This document shows positions 18,691 through 28,198 of a stretch of 64,000 nt of DNA, piece after piece. Positions within the stretch are counted from its first letter, which is position 1; each line of letters begins with the position of its first letter. Origin of the DNA: an uncultured Clostridia bacterium (GTDB taxonomy: Bacteria; Bacillota; Clostridia; UBA1381; UBA9506); assembly GCA_934438075.1 (NCBI GenBank), contig CAKSBF010000001.1:186001-250000 (forward strand), read 5' to 3'. Made by a program: the position numbers and the translations under genes. The notes beneath the pieces were generated by a model. It was not told the DNA's origin, made no database searches, and worked only from the letters and a program-made list of their open reading frames with translations.

Positions 18691-18705
18691 CGCCTTTCGC
18701 CTCCA

Positions 18706-19725
18706 CTATTGCAAAATATTCACCAAATGTTCGTTTTCATGTTTTCTGTCCCTGCCCATCAAGCTTTCTACCACTGTTGCAGGATTTTTTCCTTCAAACA
18801 AAATGGCATGCAGCTGCTCGGTAATCGGCATCTCCACATTCATTCTCTGCGCCAGCCTATATGCTGCTTTCGTGGTATACACTCCTTCAACTACCATTTT
18901 TACCTGCCGCATGGCCTCATCAGGAGCAACACCCTGACCAATTAATATCCCTGCACGCCGATTTCGGGAATGCATACTGGTGCAGGTTACAATCAAGTCG
19001 CCCATACCGGAAAGACCGCTAAATGTCGCCACATCAGCGCCGGCCGCCGCACCAAGCCGCGCAATTTCCGCCATGCCGCGCGTCATCAAAGCCGCCTTGG
19101 CATTATCACCCATACCAAGTCCGTCTGAGATACCCGCACTCAGAGCAATAACATTTTTTAACGCACCGCCAAGCTCTACGCCCGTCATATCTAAGCTCGT
19201 ATATACGCGGAAGCTTTCACACATTAAAGCATCTTGAATATATTCAGCAATCTCCTGTGTGCGTGCAGCTACTACATTGGTTGTAGGCAGTGCGCGCGCC
19301 ACTTCTTCCGCATGGGACGGACCCGACATAACAGCAACCTCCGCCTGTGGAATTGCATCCTTGATGGTAACAGAAAGGCGCTTTTGCGTATCCTGGTCTA
19401 ACCCCTTTGATGCATTAACTATTATTTTTCCCTTCGGTACAAACGCTGACAAAGCTTCTGCTGTTTGGCGCACCGCCTTTGATGGCGGAACCATAATAAT
19501 AAAATCCGCACCCTCTGCCGCACGTTCCAGTTCATGCGTAAAATATATGGAATGATTTAGCGCTACTCCCGGTAAAAATGCTTTATTTTCCTGATCACGT
19601 TTCAGGCGTTCGGCCTCCTCCTTCTGATATGACCACAAATTAACTTCATATCCGCGTCTAACCAGCAAAGTGCTGATTGCCGTTCCCCAACTGCCCGAAC
19701 CGATTACTGCAACTGTTTTATTCAT
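18706..19725 (-). CDS. gpsA: NAD(P)H-dependent glycerol-3-phosphate dehydrogenase
   Basis: Reduces dihydroxyacetone phosphate to sn-glycerol-3-phosphate for phospholipid synthesis. 339 residues: Rossmann motif AVIGSGSWGTAISTLL at the N-terminus, GPSHAEEVARALPT, the catalytic lysine in GGALKNVIALSAGISDGL, and GLSGMGDLIVTCTSMHSRNR. GGAGG lies 7 nt before the ATG. It is next to plsY, which uses its product, a common Firmicutes arrangement. Confidence 0.96.
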   Translation of the reverse strand: MNKTVAVIGSGSWGTAISTLLVRRGYEVNLWSYQKEEAERLKRDQENKAFLPGVALNHSIYFTHELERAAEGADFIIMVPPSKAVRQTAEALSAFVPKGKIIVNASKGLDQDTQKRLSVTIKDAIPQAEVAVMSGPSHAEEVARALPTTNVVAARTQEIAEYIQDALMCESFRVYTSLDMTGVELGGALKNVIALSAGISDGLGMGDNAKAALMTRGMAEIARLGAAAGADVATFSGLSGMGDLIVTCTSMHSRNRRAGILIGQGVAPDEAMRQVKMVVEGVYTTKAAYRLAQRMNVEMPITEQLHAILFEGKNPATVVESLMGRDRKHENEHLVNILQ

Positions 19726-19743
19726 GGCACAGCCTCCTGTCCT

Positions 19744-20388
19744 TTAACCCTGTTTTGAACCCAATTTCGACTCCGTGCCCTTCATCAGCCTGCCTAAGTT
19801 AGAACGATGTTGATAAAGTGCAAGTAACGCTATGGCAATGGATAGTGCGATATAATACGGAACATAAGGTTCTTTATTGTTCATATTAAATGCAACTACA
19901 AACAGCGGATATAAAATAGCACCGCTGATAGACCCGAGTGAAACATATCGAGTTACTGCCATAATTAAAATGCATATAACGATTAAAATTAGACCAATAC
20001 GCCAATCCAGCATCGTGATACAGGAAATGGACGCCAAGATTCCTTTTCCGCCCCGAAAGCCAAAATACAAAGGAAAATTGTGCCCCAAAACTGCTCCCAA
20101 ACCGGCCAGATAGCGGCAATAAAGTGAGATGTCATATTCTCCCGGGAAAATAAGCCGTGCTGCCAGCATGGCAAGTAATATCGCTATTACAGCCTTTGCA
20201 ACATCTCCAAGCAAAACAACAGCAGCAGCCTTTTTTCCAAGTGTACGCAAAGTGTTAGTTGCTCCGGCATTGCCGCTTCCCTTTTTGCGAATATCAACCC
20301 CAAAAAATTTCCCTACAATTACCGAAGTGTTTATACTGCCCAAAAGATAACCGCCGATTAAGCAGCATAGCAAAACAATATATAACAT
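19744..20388 (-). CDS. plsY: Glycerol-3-phosphate acyltransferase PlsY
   Basis: Membrane enzyme moving an acyl group from acyl-phosphate to the 1-position of glycerol-3-phosphate. 214 residues with about five to six hydrophobic segments and the family motifs GSINTSVIVGK, KGSGNAGATNTLR and GFRGGKGILAS. I start at ATG 20388 (MLYIVLLCC), with AAGGA 8 nt upstream, rather than the upstream TTG at 20409. Co-transcribed with der and gpsA. Confidence 0.94.
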   Translation of the reverse strand: MLYIVLLCCLIGGYLLGSINTSVIVGKFFGVDIRKKGSGNAGATNTLRTLGKKAAAVVLLGDVAKAVIAILLAMLAARLIFPGEYDISLYCRYLAGLGAVLGHNFPLYFGFRGGKGILASISCITMLDWRIGLILIVICILIMAVTRYVSLGSISGAILYPLFVVAFNMNNKEPYVPYYIALSIAIALLALYQHRSNLGRLMKGTESKLGSKQG

Positions 20389-20421
20389 AACAGAATCCTT
20401 CTTTCCCAAAGAGCTGTACTT

Positions 20422-21753
20422 TTATTCTTTTCCATTGTCACCGCGTTCGCGAATAATAAACTTAACCGGCGTTCCCTCCAAGCCAAACACTCCGCGGATC
20501 TGATTTTCCAAATACCGCAAATAAGAAAAATGCATCAGCTCTTGTCTATTGACAAAAACAACAAAGGTCGGCGGACAGGTCGATGCCTGTGTCATATAAT
20601 AAATTTTCAGTCGCTTACCTTTATCAGACGGCGGCTGCACCTTCATAGTAGCCTCGTTAAGGACATCATTCAGCATACCTGTCTTAATGCGCATAGAATT
20701 TTGCTCATGCACATACTTTACCAAATCAAACAATTTATCCACACGCTGACCCGTCAGCGCAGAAATAAAGTGAATCGGTGCATACATCATGAAGGGAAGC
20801 CCCTCCATCACACTGTCACGAAAATTTTTCATAGTGTTAGTTTCTTTTTCAATCAAATCCCATTTATTAACCGCAATAATAGACGCCTTACCCTGGTCGT
20901 GTGCATAGCCGGCAATTTTAGAATCCTGCTCTGTTACACCCTCGGTCGCATCAATTACAATCACACAAACATCTGCGCGATCAACCGCTGCAAGCGAGCG
21001 GATAACACTGTAGCGCTCGATTAAATCGTCAATTTTTCCGCGTTTTCGCATTCCTGCCGTATCCACCAGTGTATATTTCACACCGTCCTTTTCAAAGGCA
21101 GTATCAATGGCATCACGTGTTGTCCCGGCAATATCGCTGACAATTACGCGTTCTTCGCCCAATATTTTATTAATCAATGAAGATTTTCCGGCGTTCGGGC
21201 GCCCCACAATAGCTACACGCAAGGTATCTTCGTCCTCTTCTCCCTCACTCTCCTCCGGCAAGCCCTTTACTACCTCATCAAGCAAATCACCTACACCCAA
21301 GCCGTGTACAGAAGAAATAGGCAATGGATCACCCAATCCGAGATTATAAAATTCATAAAGTTCCATCGGCGGCGAACCAATGTTATCCACTTTATTTGCC
21401 GCCACAACAACCTTCTTGCCGGACTTACGCAGCATAGTTGCCACGTCTGCATCCGCAGCCACCAGACCATCCAAAACATTAACCATAAAAATAATAACAT
21501 CTGCATGGTCAATGGCAAGTTCTGCTTGCAGACGCATACCGCGCAGAATCACATCATCGTTCTTCGGTTCAATACCGCCGGTATCAATCAGTAAAAAATT
21601 GTGACCGCACCATTCTGCCTCGCGGTATATGCGATCGCGCGTTACCCCCGGGGTATCATCCACAATAGACACGCGCTCTCCAACTATTTTATTAAATAAG
21701 GTTGATTTTCCGACATTCGGCCGTCCCACAATAGCCACTACTGCATTTGCCAT
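20422..21753 (-). CDS. der: Ribosome-assembly GTPase Der (EngA)
   Basis: Double-GTPase needed for 50S maturation. 443 residues: first G domain with GRPNVGKSTLFNKI and DTPG, second with GRPNAGKSSLINKI, DTAGMRKRGK and NKWD, then the C-terminal KH-like domain. GGAGGAGG precedes the ATG and lies within the end of the upstream DUF512 gene, which overlaps by 16 nt; the two are probably translationally coupled. Confidence 0.97.
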   Translation of the reverse strand: MANAVVAIVGRPNVGKSTLFNKIVGERVSIVDDTPGVTRDRIYREAEWCGHNFLLIDTGGIEPKNDDVILRGMRLQAELAIDHADVIIFMVNVLDGLVAADADVATMLRKSGKKVVVAANKVDNIGSPPMELYEFYNLGLGDPLPISSVHGLGVGDLLDEVVKGLPEESEGEEDEDTLRVAIVGRPNAGKSSLINKILGEERVIVSDIAGTTRDAIDTAFEKDGVKYTLVDTAGMRKRGKIDDLIERYSVIRSLAAVDRADVCVIVIDATEGVTEQDSKIAGYAHDQGKASIIAVNKWDLIEKETNTMKNFRDSVMEGLPFMMYAPIHFISALTGQRVDKLFDLVKYVHEQNSMRIKTGMLNDVLNEATMKVQPPSDKGKRLKIYYMTQASTCPPTFVVFVNRQELMHFSYLRYLENQIRGVFGLEGTPVKFIIRERGDNGKE

Positions 21754-23063
21754 AATTCCTCCTCCGCCTTCGCATCCAAAATAGCCTCTACAAAAGCATA
21801 GCCGTCATTTTCTACAGGAAAAGCGTTCAAACCCAACTCCTTTTCCACCTGCGAAAGCGTTATATCGTCTAAAAATATATCCTCATCCGCCTTTAACATA
21901 GAACGGGTGAACAGCAGACGTTCTGCTTTTTTTCCGCGAAGCTGTTCTATCAAATCTCCGCCGCAGATCAGCCCCGATACTGTTATCTTTTCGCCAAAAA
22001 AATAATTTTTAATCTTCACAACCTCCGCGTCAATCGGATATTGTTCTTTTATTTTTTCCACCATTTCCCGAATAAAAGGAAACGCCAGCACCCCCGTTGC
22101 AATCAATGTTTTCCCTCTGTTTTGCAGGTGATATTTCTTTTGCAGCGCTCCTTCAATCTCCGCACGCATGGAAGCCTGCATGCCCACACCATTTTCTATC
22201 TGCGGAAAATCTCCATAATTTTCTGCTTTGGGCATCGGCAATCCTGCCACCAGATAAAATTCATCACTGGCATACACAAGCCGCGAGCCAAAACGTTCCA
22301 GATAAATCTGCTGCCATTTTTCCACCTGTTCAACCACCTTGCGGCAGTCCTCCGGTAAAAATGGTTCTAAAGGATATAACCCCTGTCTGTATTTTGTTAA
22401 ACCGACCGGAACCACCGAAACACTGACCAACTGCGAAAAAAATTCCGCAATATCTCCAAAGGTTCTGTCCAGCTCTTCTCCATCGTTAATACCCTTGCAC
22501 AGCACAATCTGCATATTCATGCTGATATGATGCTCTTTCAGCATGCGACAATATTTCAGCACATTACGTGCATTTTTATTGTGCAGCATTTTCTCTCGCA
22601 AATCCAAATTTGTTGTGTGAATGGAAACATTGACCGGTGAGATATGATAGCGAATCAGCCTTTCAATGTCTGCCTCCTTCATATTGGTAAATGTAACATA
22701 ATTCCCATAGAGAAATGACAGGCGTGAATCATCATCTTTAAAGTAAAGTGAGGAACGCATATTCTTCGGCAGCTGGTCAATAAAACAAAAAACACAGCGG
22801 TTAGCACAGCTTTTCGGGCTGTCAAACAACATATTTTTAAAATTAATGCCCAGATCCTCCAGATATTCATTAAATATTTCAAATTCAATCCATTCACCGT
22901 CTGCTTTTAAAACAGTGAGAACAATCTCTTCCTCTGATGCCAAAAATTTGTAATCTAAATAGTCATGAATATCCTTTCCGTTAATGCGGCAAACTGTGTC
23001 TCCGTGACAAATTCCCAGTTCTTCAGCAATGCTTCCGGCGTCAACGCTTTCTACCACCGCCAT
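21738..23063 (-). CDS. DUF512-family protein: PDZ-like domain plus radical-SAM-type Fe-S core
   Basis: About 441 residues. An N-terminal PDZ-like segment (SIAEELGICHGDTVCRINGKD) is followed by a radical-SAM-like core with CANRCVFC (Cx3Cx2C), then the DUF512 region with GTDFxxE-like elements replaced by SDEFYLVAGLPMP. The C-terminus contains ATGVLAFPFIREMVEKI. The family is widespread in Clostridia, usually beside der/plsY/gpsA as here; its substrate is not known to me. The start is taken at ATG 23063; GTG 23072 is also possible. The far-upstream in-frame ATG at 23129 lies in the rpmF terminator and is rejected. Confidence 0.85.
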   Translation of the reverse strand: MAVVESVDAGSIAEELGICHGDTVCRINGKDIHDYLDYKFLASEEEIVLTVLKADGEWIEFEIFNEYLEDLGINFKNMLFDSPKSCANRCVFCFIDQLPKNMRSSLYFKDDDSRLSFLYGNYVTFTNMKEADIERLIRYHISPVNVSIHTTNLDLREKMLHNKNARNVLKYCRMLKEHHISMNMQIVLCKGINDGEELDRTFGDIAEFFSQLVSVSVVPVGLTKYRQGLYPLEPFLPEDCRKVVEQVEKWQQIYLERFGSRLVYASDEFYLVAGLPMPKAENYGDFPQIENGVGMQASMRAEIEGALQKKYHLQNRGKTLIATGVLAFPFIREMVEKIKEQYPIDAEVVKIKNYFFGEKITVSGLICGGDLIEQLRGKKAERLLFTRSMLKADEDIFLDDITLSQVEKELGLNAFPVENDGYAFVEAILDAKAEEELWQMQ

Positions 23064-23112
23064 ATATTTCACACGCTCACCGCCTGTTCTTACATAAAAT
23101 TTCCTAACATAC

Positions 23113-23144
23113 AAAAATAGAGAAGACACAAACTGCCTTCTCTA
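23113..23144 (-). terminator. Terminator downstream of rpmF
   Basis: On the minus strand TAGAGAAG (23144-23137), 11-nt loop, CTTCTCTA (23125-23118), then TTTTT. It separates rpmF from the DUF512 gene, though read-through is likely because no promoter is obvious before DUF512. Confidence 0.75.
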
Positions 23145-23166
23145 CCCAAATCAACGCAAAATAAAT

Positions 23167-23346
23167 TTACGCCTGCGCTTTCACTACTTCTTTACCGTTG
23201 TAGTAACCGCATGCTTTGCACACTCTATGAGGCATTTTGTATTCGCCGCACTGAGGACAGCTTACCATCCCCGGTATTGCCAGCTTCCAATTTGCTCTTC
23301 TTTTATCGCGTCTTGCTTTTGAAGTTTTTCTCTTAGGTACTGCCAT
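23167..23346 (-). CDS. rpmF: 50S ribosomal protein L32
   Basis: 59-codon gene translating to MAVPKRKTSKARRDKRRANW and onward, the standard L32 start. A four-cysteine zinc ribbon is present: CPQC near residues 30-33 and CKAC near 43-46. It lies 13 nt after yceD, the near-universal yceD-rpmF arrangement. Length is normal for a Firmicutes L32. Confidence 0.97.
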   Translation of the reverse strand: MAVPKRKTSKARRDKRRANWKLAIPGMVSCPQCGEYKMPHRVCKACGYYNGKEVVKAQA

Positions 23347-23359
23347 CTTGCTACACCCC

Positions 23360-23866
23360 CTACTCGTCTATCAACAAATTTTTCAGACCTGCCATTCTGG
23401 GGTCGATTTCGTCTTTCCCACAGGAACAGTCCGTGACATTACGATCTGCCCCGCATATGGGACAGAGACCCTTGCAGTCTTCACTGCAAAGATATTTTAA
23501 TGACAGGTTTACTAAAATATTACTTTCAATAATATCATCCAGATCTACCTCGTGACCTTCAAAAACCAAAACGGCATCTCTGTCCGATATATCTTCAGTA
23601 CTATTTACCAGCATTTCAGTAAAGTCAATGTCAAAATCACGGTTCAGCTCTTTTGCGCAGCGCGCACAAAGCACCGAAAACGAACCCTTAACATTAACCT
23701 TTAATTCCAGAACATTACCAACATTGGTAATTGTTCCCGTAAAGCAGACATCATCATGAAAAACCGGTCCTGCACCGGATAAGGAAGATTGTGAAAAATT
23801 CACCCCTCCGCTAACCGGAAGAACCTCTCCTTCTGCTTTTAAAACGGATGATACATCATACATCAT
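23360..23866 (-). CDS. yceD: YceD/DUF177 family protein
   Basis: 168-residue protein of the DUF177 family encoded upstream of rpmF and linked to 23S rRNA processing in plants and E. coli. The C-terminal half has cysteine pairs CARCAKEL, then CSEDCKGLCPICGADRNVTD and CSC, suggesting zinc binding. The start at ATG 23866 is chosen because GGGAG lies 8 nt before it and because the promoter below would start transcription at about 23889, making the in-frame ATG at 23890 impossible for that transcript. Confidence 0.92.
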   Translation of the reverse strand: MMYDVSSVLKAEGEVLPVSGGVNFSQSSLSGAGPVFHDDVCFTGTITNVGNVLELKVNVKGSFSVLCARCAKELNRDFDIDFTEMLVNSTEDISDRDAVLVFEGHEVDLDDIIESNILVNLSLKYLCSEDCKGLCPICGADRNVTDCSCGKDEIDPRMAGLKNLLIDE

Positions 23867-23895
23867 GACATTCACTCCCAAACAATGCACTATCT

Positions 23896-23924
23896 ATTAT
23901 ATCTTTTTCGCGCGCTCTTGTCAA
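23896..23924 (-). promoter_or_regulatory. Consensus promoter of the yceD-rpmF-...-ftsY run
   Basis: Minus strand TTGACA (23924-23919), 17-nt spacer, TATAAT (23901-23896): a perfect consensus promoter, apt for ribosomal-protein expression. Confidence 0.88.
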
Positions 23925-23969
23925 GATATTTTTTTGAATACGCAAAAATATTCTCTTTTCTCTAATAAA

Positions 23970-25496
23970 TTAAAGCCCCATTTCATCCAACGATTGTAAA
24001 ATCCCGTCTGTAATCGCCTGCGCAAGAATCTCACGGTAAGCGTCACTCATCATCTTTTCCCGCTCTGCCGGGTTAGTAATAAACCCTACTTCAACCAGCG
24101 TTGCCGGCATATCCGTAGTATGAATAACGGCCAGATTTTTGCCATCCTTCACGCCGCGGTTTTTTGCACCTGTCGCAGCAATCAGCTTATCCAAAATGTT
24201 TTGCGAAAGCTTTGCGCTCGTCATGCCGTTAATATTGCTTCCTCCACTCAGATAACCCCATGTCTCAATGCCGCTTGCCTCCGCAGGAGTTGCAGAGTTG
24301 GTGTGAATGCTGACAAAGAGTGTTGTCTGCTTACTGTTGGCAATGGAGCCAACCTTTTGATAGTCTACATAGGTATCTGTAGTGCGTATCATGTGGACTT
24401 TTACACCGGCCGCCTCCAGTTTCCGCTGCACCTTCAGCGCAACGGCAAGATTAATCTCTTTCTCCTGTGCAGCAGGCGTTCCATCCTCATTCATCACCTG
24501 ATTGCCGTTCTCATCCTTATATACAGCTCCCGGGTCACCGCCGCCATGCCCTGCGTCAATGGTCACATATCGCTCAGCCTGCCACGGTACAGCAGATGAG
24601 GAAGGACTTGCCGTCGGCGCAGGTGTTTCATTTCCTGCAGGATTTGTCGGTTTCACCGTGGGCTTGGCACTTGGCGTAGGTGTCGCCGCCGCTTGTTTCA
24701 AAGCGACTGTAACAACAATACTTGCCCCATCCGAATCTACCGTATAATTAGAAGCTTCTGTCAAGTCAATCACAATCCGCAGCACAGCATCATGCTGACC
24801 TGTTCTGATTTGAGTCACATTACGGTCGTTCACAGCAATGCTGTTCTTTCCGGATTGATTTTGCACGTTTTCAATATCCAAAACAATTCTGGATGGATTA
24901 TCCATTGTAAAAGCAGAGTATTTCACTTGATCTGCATTTGTTACCACAGTAAGAAAACCCGCAGTATCGGCTTTATTTTTTTCCCACCTCAATGCCGTGG
25001 CAACACTTTGCGCAGACGGTATTGTCTGATCGGAAATCATCACTGTATCACTCGAAGAATCAAAGTCAACCTTCCATCCCAACTGCTCACCGACAAAGCG
25101 AACAGGAATCATAGTCTTTTCATTAATAATTTTCGCAGCAATTTGCATATCAACTGTTTTACCATCTACCCTTGCCTCGGTAGAATCAATAGTGAGAAGC
25201 ACGCTTTTGCCCCCGTAAGCTACTGCAACAGTGCGTTTTGTCCCGTTCCACTCCACACCCGCACCAAGACTTTCAAAAACCTCCCGTGCGGGCACAACCG
25301 AATAGCCCTCAAAAACAATAGGCGGCATGGAGGTTTGCAGCAGTTTTCCGTTAACAGACAATTTAAATTCCCTGCCGCTGTATGTATGCCATGCGTTGTC
25401 ATAATAGTATTCCTTTGCCGCCGCGCTCACACCGCATAGCATTTGTAAAAACAGTGCTAATAGCAGTGCCGATGACAGCAATACTCTTTTTGACAT
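23970..25496 (-). CDS. Exported N-acetylmuramoyl-L-alanine amidase with stalk and AMIN domains
   Basis: 508 residues. A signal peptide (about 1-26, SALLLALFLQMLCGVSAAA) directs export. Residues about 35-150 form a copper-amine-oxidase-N-like stalk domain (VNGKLLQTSMPPIVFEGYSV, VPAREVFESLGAGVEW). An AMIN domain follows (about 170-270), then a Pro/Thr/Ser-rich linker. The Amidase_3 domain (about 305-505) has the zinc ligands in TIDAGHGGGDPGA, KEINLAVALKV and SIHTNS, and the catalytic Glu in LVEVGFITNPAE. It would cleave the amide between MurNAc and the stem peptide in wall remodelling. The gene lies 18 nt after ruvX. Confidence 0.93.
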   Translation of the reverse strand: MSKRVLLSSALLLALFLQMLCGVSAAAKEYYYDNAWHTYSGREFKLSVNGKLLQTSMPPIVFEGYSVVPAREVFESLGAGVEWNGTKRTVAVAYGGKSVLLTIDSTEARVDGKTVDMQIAAKIINEKTMIPVRFVGEQLGWKVDFDSSSDTVMISDQTIPSAQSVATALRWEKNKADTAGFLTVVTNADQVKYSAFTMDNPSRIVLDIENVQNQSGKNSIAVNDRNVTQIRTGQHDAVLRIVIDLTEASNYTVDSDGASIVVTVALKQAAATPTPSAKPTVKPTNPAGNETPAPTASPSSSAVPWQAERYVTIDAGHGGGDPGAVYKDENGNQVMNEDGTPAAQEKEINLAVALKVQRKLEAAGVKVHMIRTTDTYVDYQKVGSIANSKQTTLFVSIHTNSATPAEASGIETWGYLSGGSNINGMTSAKLSQNILDKLIAATGAKNRGVKDGKNLAVIHTTDMPATLVEVGFITNPAEREKMMSDAYREILAQAITDGILQSLDEMGL

Positions 25497-25514
25497 ATCC
25501 TTTCCCTCATTTCT

Positions 25515-25925
25515 CTAAGCCTTGCTTTGCATAAATCCTTCCAATATCAATTCTGCCGACACCGCGTCAACGGCTGCCTTGCGCTTTTTACCGCGAACAT
25601 TTACTTCACTCAAATATCCATGCGCCGCAACAGTGGTCAGACGCTCATCCCAGAAAGAAATTGTAACATCCGTTACGGTTTTCAGCCGTTCCGCAAAAGC
25701 ATAAGTTGCCTCCGCCCGAAATCCCTCCGAACCGTCCATATTCTTTGGCATCCCAATTACAATATGTCCAACCTCTTTTTCCCTTACCAACTGCGCAAGC
25801 TGCTCAAACAATTTTTTTCCGCCTGTGTTCTCCAATGTTGTATAACGCTGCGCCAACATACCGAGCGGATCAGAAAGTGCAATTCCCACACGGGCATCGC
25901 CATAATCGATTCCCATATATCGCAT
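25515..25925 (-). CDS. ruvX: Putative Holliday-junction resolvase YqgF/RuvX
   Basis: 136-residue RNase H-fold nuclease; the family acts in pre-16S rRNA end processing and/or junction resolution. The opening motif is GIDYGDARVGIALSDPLG, with later catalytic-site segments HIVIGMPKNMDGSEG and FWDERLTTVAA. Full length. It starts one base after the GT4-CsaB gene stops. Confidence 0.94.
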   Translation of the reverse strand: MRYMGIDYGDARVGIALSDPLGMLAQRYTTLENTGGKKLFEQLAQLVREKEVGHIVIGMPKNMDGSEGFRAEATYAFAERLKTVTDVTISFWDERLTTVAAHGYLSEVNVRGKKRKAAVDAVSAELILEGFMQSKA

Positions 25926-25926
25926 A

Positions 25927-28161
25927 TTATTCCTCCCCGCGTATCAAATCCAGTGCAATCTGCGCACTTTCTCGTGCCTTTGCTTTCAGCAATTCCGCAT
26001 GATTCTGCAGGCTTTCGTGAATTAACTTTTCGTTTGCCAGCACTTCATCCAATACAGCAGTCAACTGCTCCGTTGTTAAGCTTTCTGCCGGAACCAGATA
26101 ATCCATCCCCAAATATTTCATAAAGGCGCTTACTTTTGGATCATAATCAATACCAACCGTCGGTACGCAAGTATCTGCCGCGTAAATCAGCGAATGCAGC
26201 CTCATCGCCAGCATAATGCGGCAGCACCCAATAACCGAAATAATATTTTCCGCACTGATCCGCTTTGCCAAAACATAGCTTTTTGTCCGCATTTTTGCAG
26301 CAACCTGCGCAGAAAACTGCACATCCTCCGGAAACTTCAGCGGCAAAAACAAAGGGGTCAGCCCGTTTTGACTGCACACGCGATCGATTGCCTCTGCCGT
26401 TTGCTGTGCAAAATCAGCCCTGCAATTTTTCCACGCGCGTAAAGAAATCCCCATCAATTTGCTTCCCTCCGGCACACCGCAATCAAAAAGCAATTTTTTT
26501 GCAGTATCCGTCTGTGACGGCACAATAGTCAACGCCGGGTCTGCCGTAACACGAATATGATCCCCCGTAATACCCAGACTTTTCAATTCCTCCACAGAAT
26601 TTTCTTCCCGAAGTGTAATAAAATCCACATGGGACAATACCTTCTGTGCATTCTTTCTGTTCTTTTCCCGATGAATCGGTCCTATACCATTGGCATAAAT
26701 CATAACTTTTACACCAAGCTTTTTCGCTATCTTCATTACAGAAAGGTAATACCACAGCGATTTACTGGAAGTAACATCCTGAAGCAAGCTTCCTCCGCCC
26801 GAGATAAGTAACTTTCCGGACCCAATAACTTTTCTTAGCTTATGAATTCCATAACGGTTCACCGAATAGACGCCATACGCCTCTGCTGTTTTTTTCGGAG
26901 ACTTTGACAGAACACACAGCCGAATTTCCGGACAAAGCTCCCGCAAATTTTGTACCATAGCGTATAGCAGCGCTTCATCTCCCGAATTTTCAAAACCGTA
27001 ATAGCCCGAAATAACAGCGTCAAATCTCTTTGGATCAACTGCCGCGCAATACATTTTTACAGCGTCATCTGCCATGCGTTTCACGGAATAATCTTTCTTA
27101 ATCAGCTCCCGACCATAGTTGCCGAGACGTTCATTTTCCTCCCGAGGATTATCTAAAAGAATATTGAGGTCGCGGAGTAAAAGCTGTGGCGAAGACTGTT
27201 CCAGGCCACGGCAGCAGAAATTAGTATCAATGCCTACGGCAAGCTTATCTTCATCAAAAATTCCGATATAGCCTTCATTTCCGGCTACAATAACGGGCTT
27301 TGCACATGCCATTGCCTCCAATGCGGAGCGCGACACACCAACAAAGATATCTCCAAGATTGGCAAATTTATAGATATCCGAACGCCCGCCCGTCAAGGTA
27401 ATATATTTGTGTCCGGCAGCGGCATTTGCCGCATCCGCTCTCTCCTTCAATTTTTCAAAAACATTGCCCCCGCCAACAATAACAATCTCCAAATCAGGCT
27501 GCTTTTCCAACAGTTTCGGCGCAATCTCCACCAAATGAAATGCCACCAGAGCACGGTCCTCGTCCATACGGCTGATATATACAATCTTTCGGGAATCCTT
27601 TTGAAGTGCAAATTCCTGTATAATATCCTCCGTTTGTGCATGAGGTGAAAACTTTTCCGTATCAATACCGTTAATCGTAACAAAAATATCAGTCGGATTA
27701 ATATGATAATTTACCATCAAATAGGTCTTAATATCCTCGCTGACGGCAACAACCTTTTTGCCCCAATCGGAAAGATATTTCAATCCATGACTTGTTTTAA
27801 ATACCCAATGCGCCGTTGTCACAAAGGTAAACGGCATAAAATGGTTTAAAATGCCACACAAAAATGCCGGAATTCTGCCATGCGCATGCACAATGTCAAT
27901 GTTTTCTTCACGGATGATGCGGCGAAGCTGGGACAGCGATTGAAGCATTTTATCAGGACTTTTGGTATACATCGGCACCTTATAATGGCGGATACCCGCC
28001 TCCTCTAAAACCGGCACATACACACCGCCGTTCGATGCAACCACTACGTCAAAGCCTTGCCTTTTCAATTCCAGCGACAGCTCCAGCACATGCGTTTCCG
28101 CGCCGCCAATGTCCAGCCTCATCAACGTCATTAAAACTTTTTTCTTTTTGATATCCTCCAC
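25927..28161 (-). CDS. Fusion: GT4 glycosyltransferase + CsaB-type polysaccharide pyruvyltransferase
   Basis: 744 residues in one frame. Residues 1 to about 385 are a GT-B/GT4 glycosyltransferase: MRLDIGGAETHVLELSLEL, HAHGRIPAFL, YISRMDEDRA, and the donor-site segment ALEAMACAKPVIVAG. Residues about 390-744 match CsaB: ISGYYGFENSGDEALLYA, LLISGGGSLLQDVTSSKSLW, ANGIGPIH and MRLHSLIYA. CsaB adds a pyruvate ketal to wall polysaccharide, which SLH domains then bind; two SLH proteins are encoded just upstream in the window. CsaB is usually a separate protein of about 360 residues, so the fusion is notable. The start is GTG with GAGGGA upstream. It probably adds a sugar and pyruvate to the same wall-polymer precursor (inference). 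Confidence 0.88.
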   Translation of the reverse strand: MEDIKKKKVLMTLMRLDIGGAETHVLELSLELKRQGFDVVVASNGGVYVPVLEEAGIRHYKVPMYTKSPDKMLQSLSQLRRIIREENIDIVHAHGRIPAFLCGILNHFMPFTFVTTAHWVFKTSHGLKYLSDWGKKVVAVSEDIKTYLMVNYHINPTDIFVTINGIDTEKFSPHAQTEDIIQEFALQKDSRKIVYISRMDEDRALVAFHLVEIAPKLLEKQPDLEIVIVGGGNVFEKLKERADAANAAAGHKYITLTGGRSDIYKFANLGDIFVGVSRSALEAMACAKPVIVAGNEGYIGIFDEDKLAVGIDTNFCCRGLEQSSPQLLLRDLNILLDNPREENERLGNYGRELIKKDYSVKRMADDAVKMYCAAVDPKRFDAVISGYYGFENSGDEALLYAMVQNLRELCPEIRLCVLSKSPKKTAEAYGVYSVNRYGIHKLRKVIGSGKLLISGGGSLLQDVTSSKSLWYYLSVMKIAKKLGVKVMIYANGIGPIHREKNRKNAQKVLSHVDFITLREENSVEELKSLGITGDHIRVTADPALTIVPSQTDTAKKLLFDCGVPEGSKLMGISLRAWKNCRADFAQQTAEAIDRVCSQNGLTPLFLPLKFPEDVQFSAQVAAKMRTKSYVLAKRISAENIISVIGCCRIMLAMRLHSLIYAADTCVPTVGIDYDPKVSAFMKYLGMDYLVPAESLTTEQLTAVLDEVLANEKLIHESLQNHAELLKAKARESAQIALDLIRGEE

Positions 28162-28198
28162 TGATTTCCCTCATTTCCGCAAAATCATAATGTTATTA

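Noticed and set aside
24693..25439. 248-codon open frame on the plus strand
   Set aside because: Antisense to the amidase gene; composition is typical of a shadow frame and no ribosome site precedes it.
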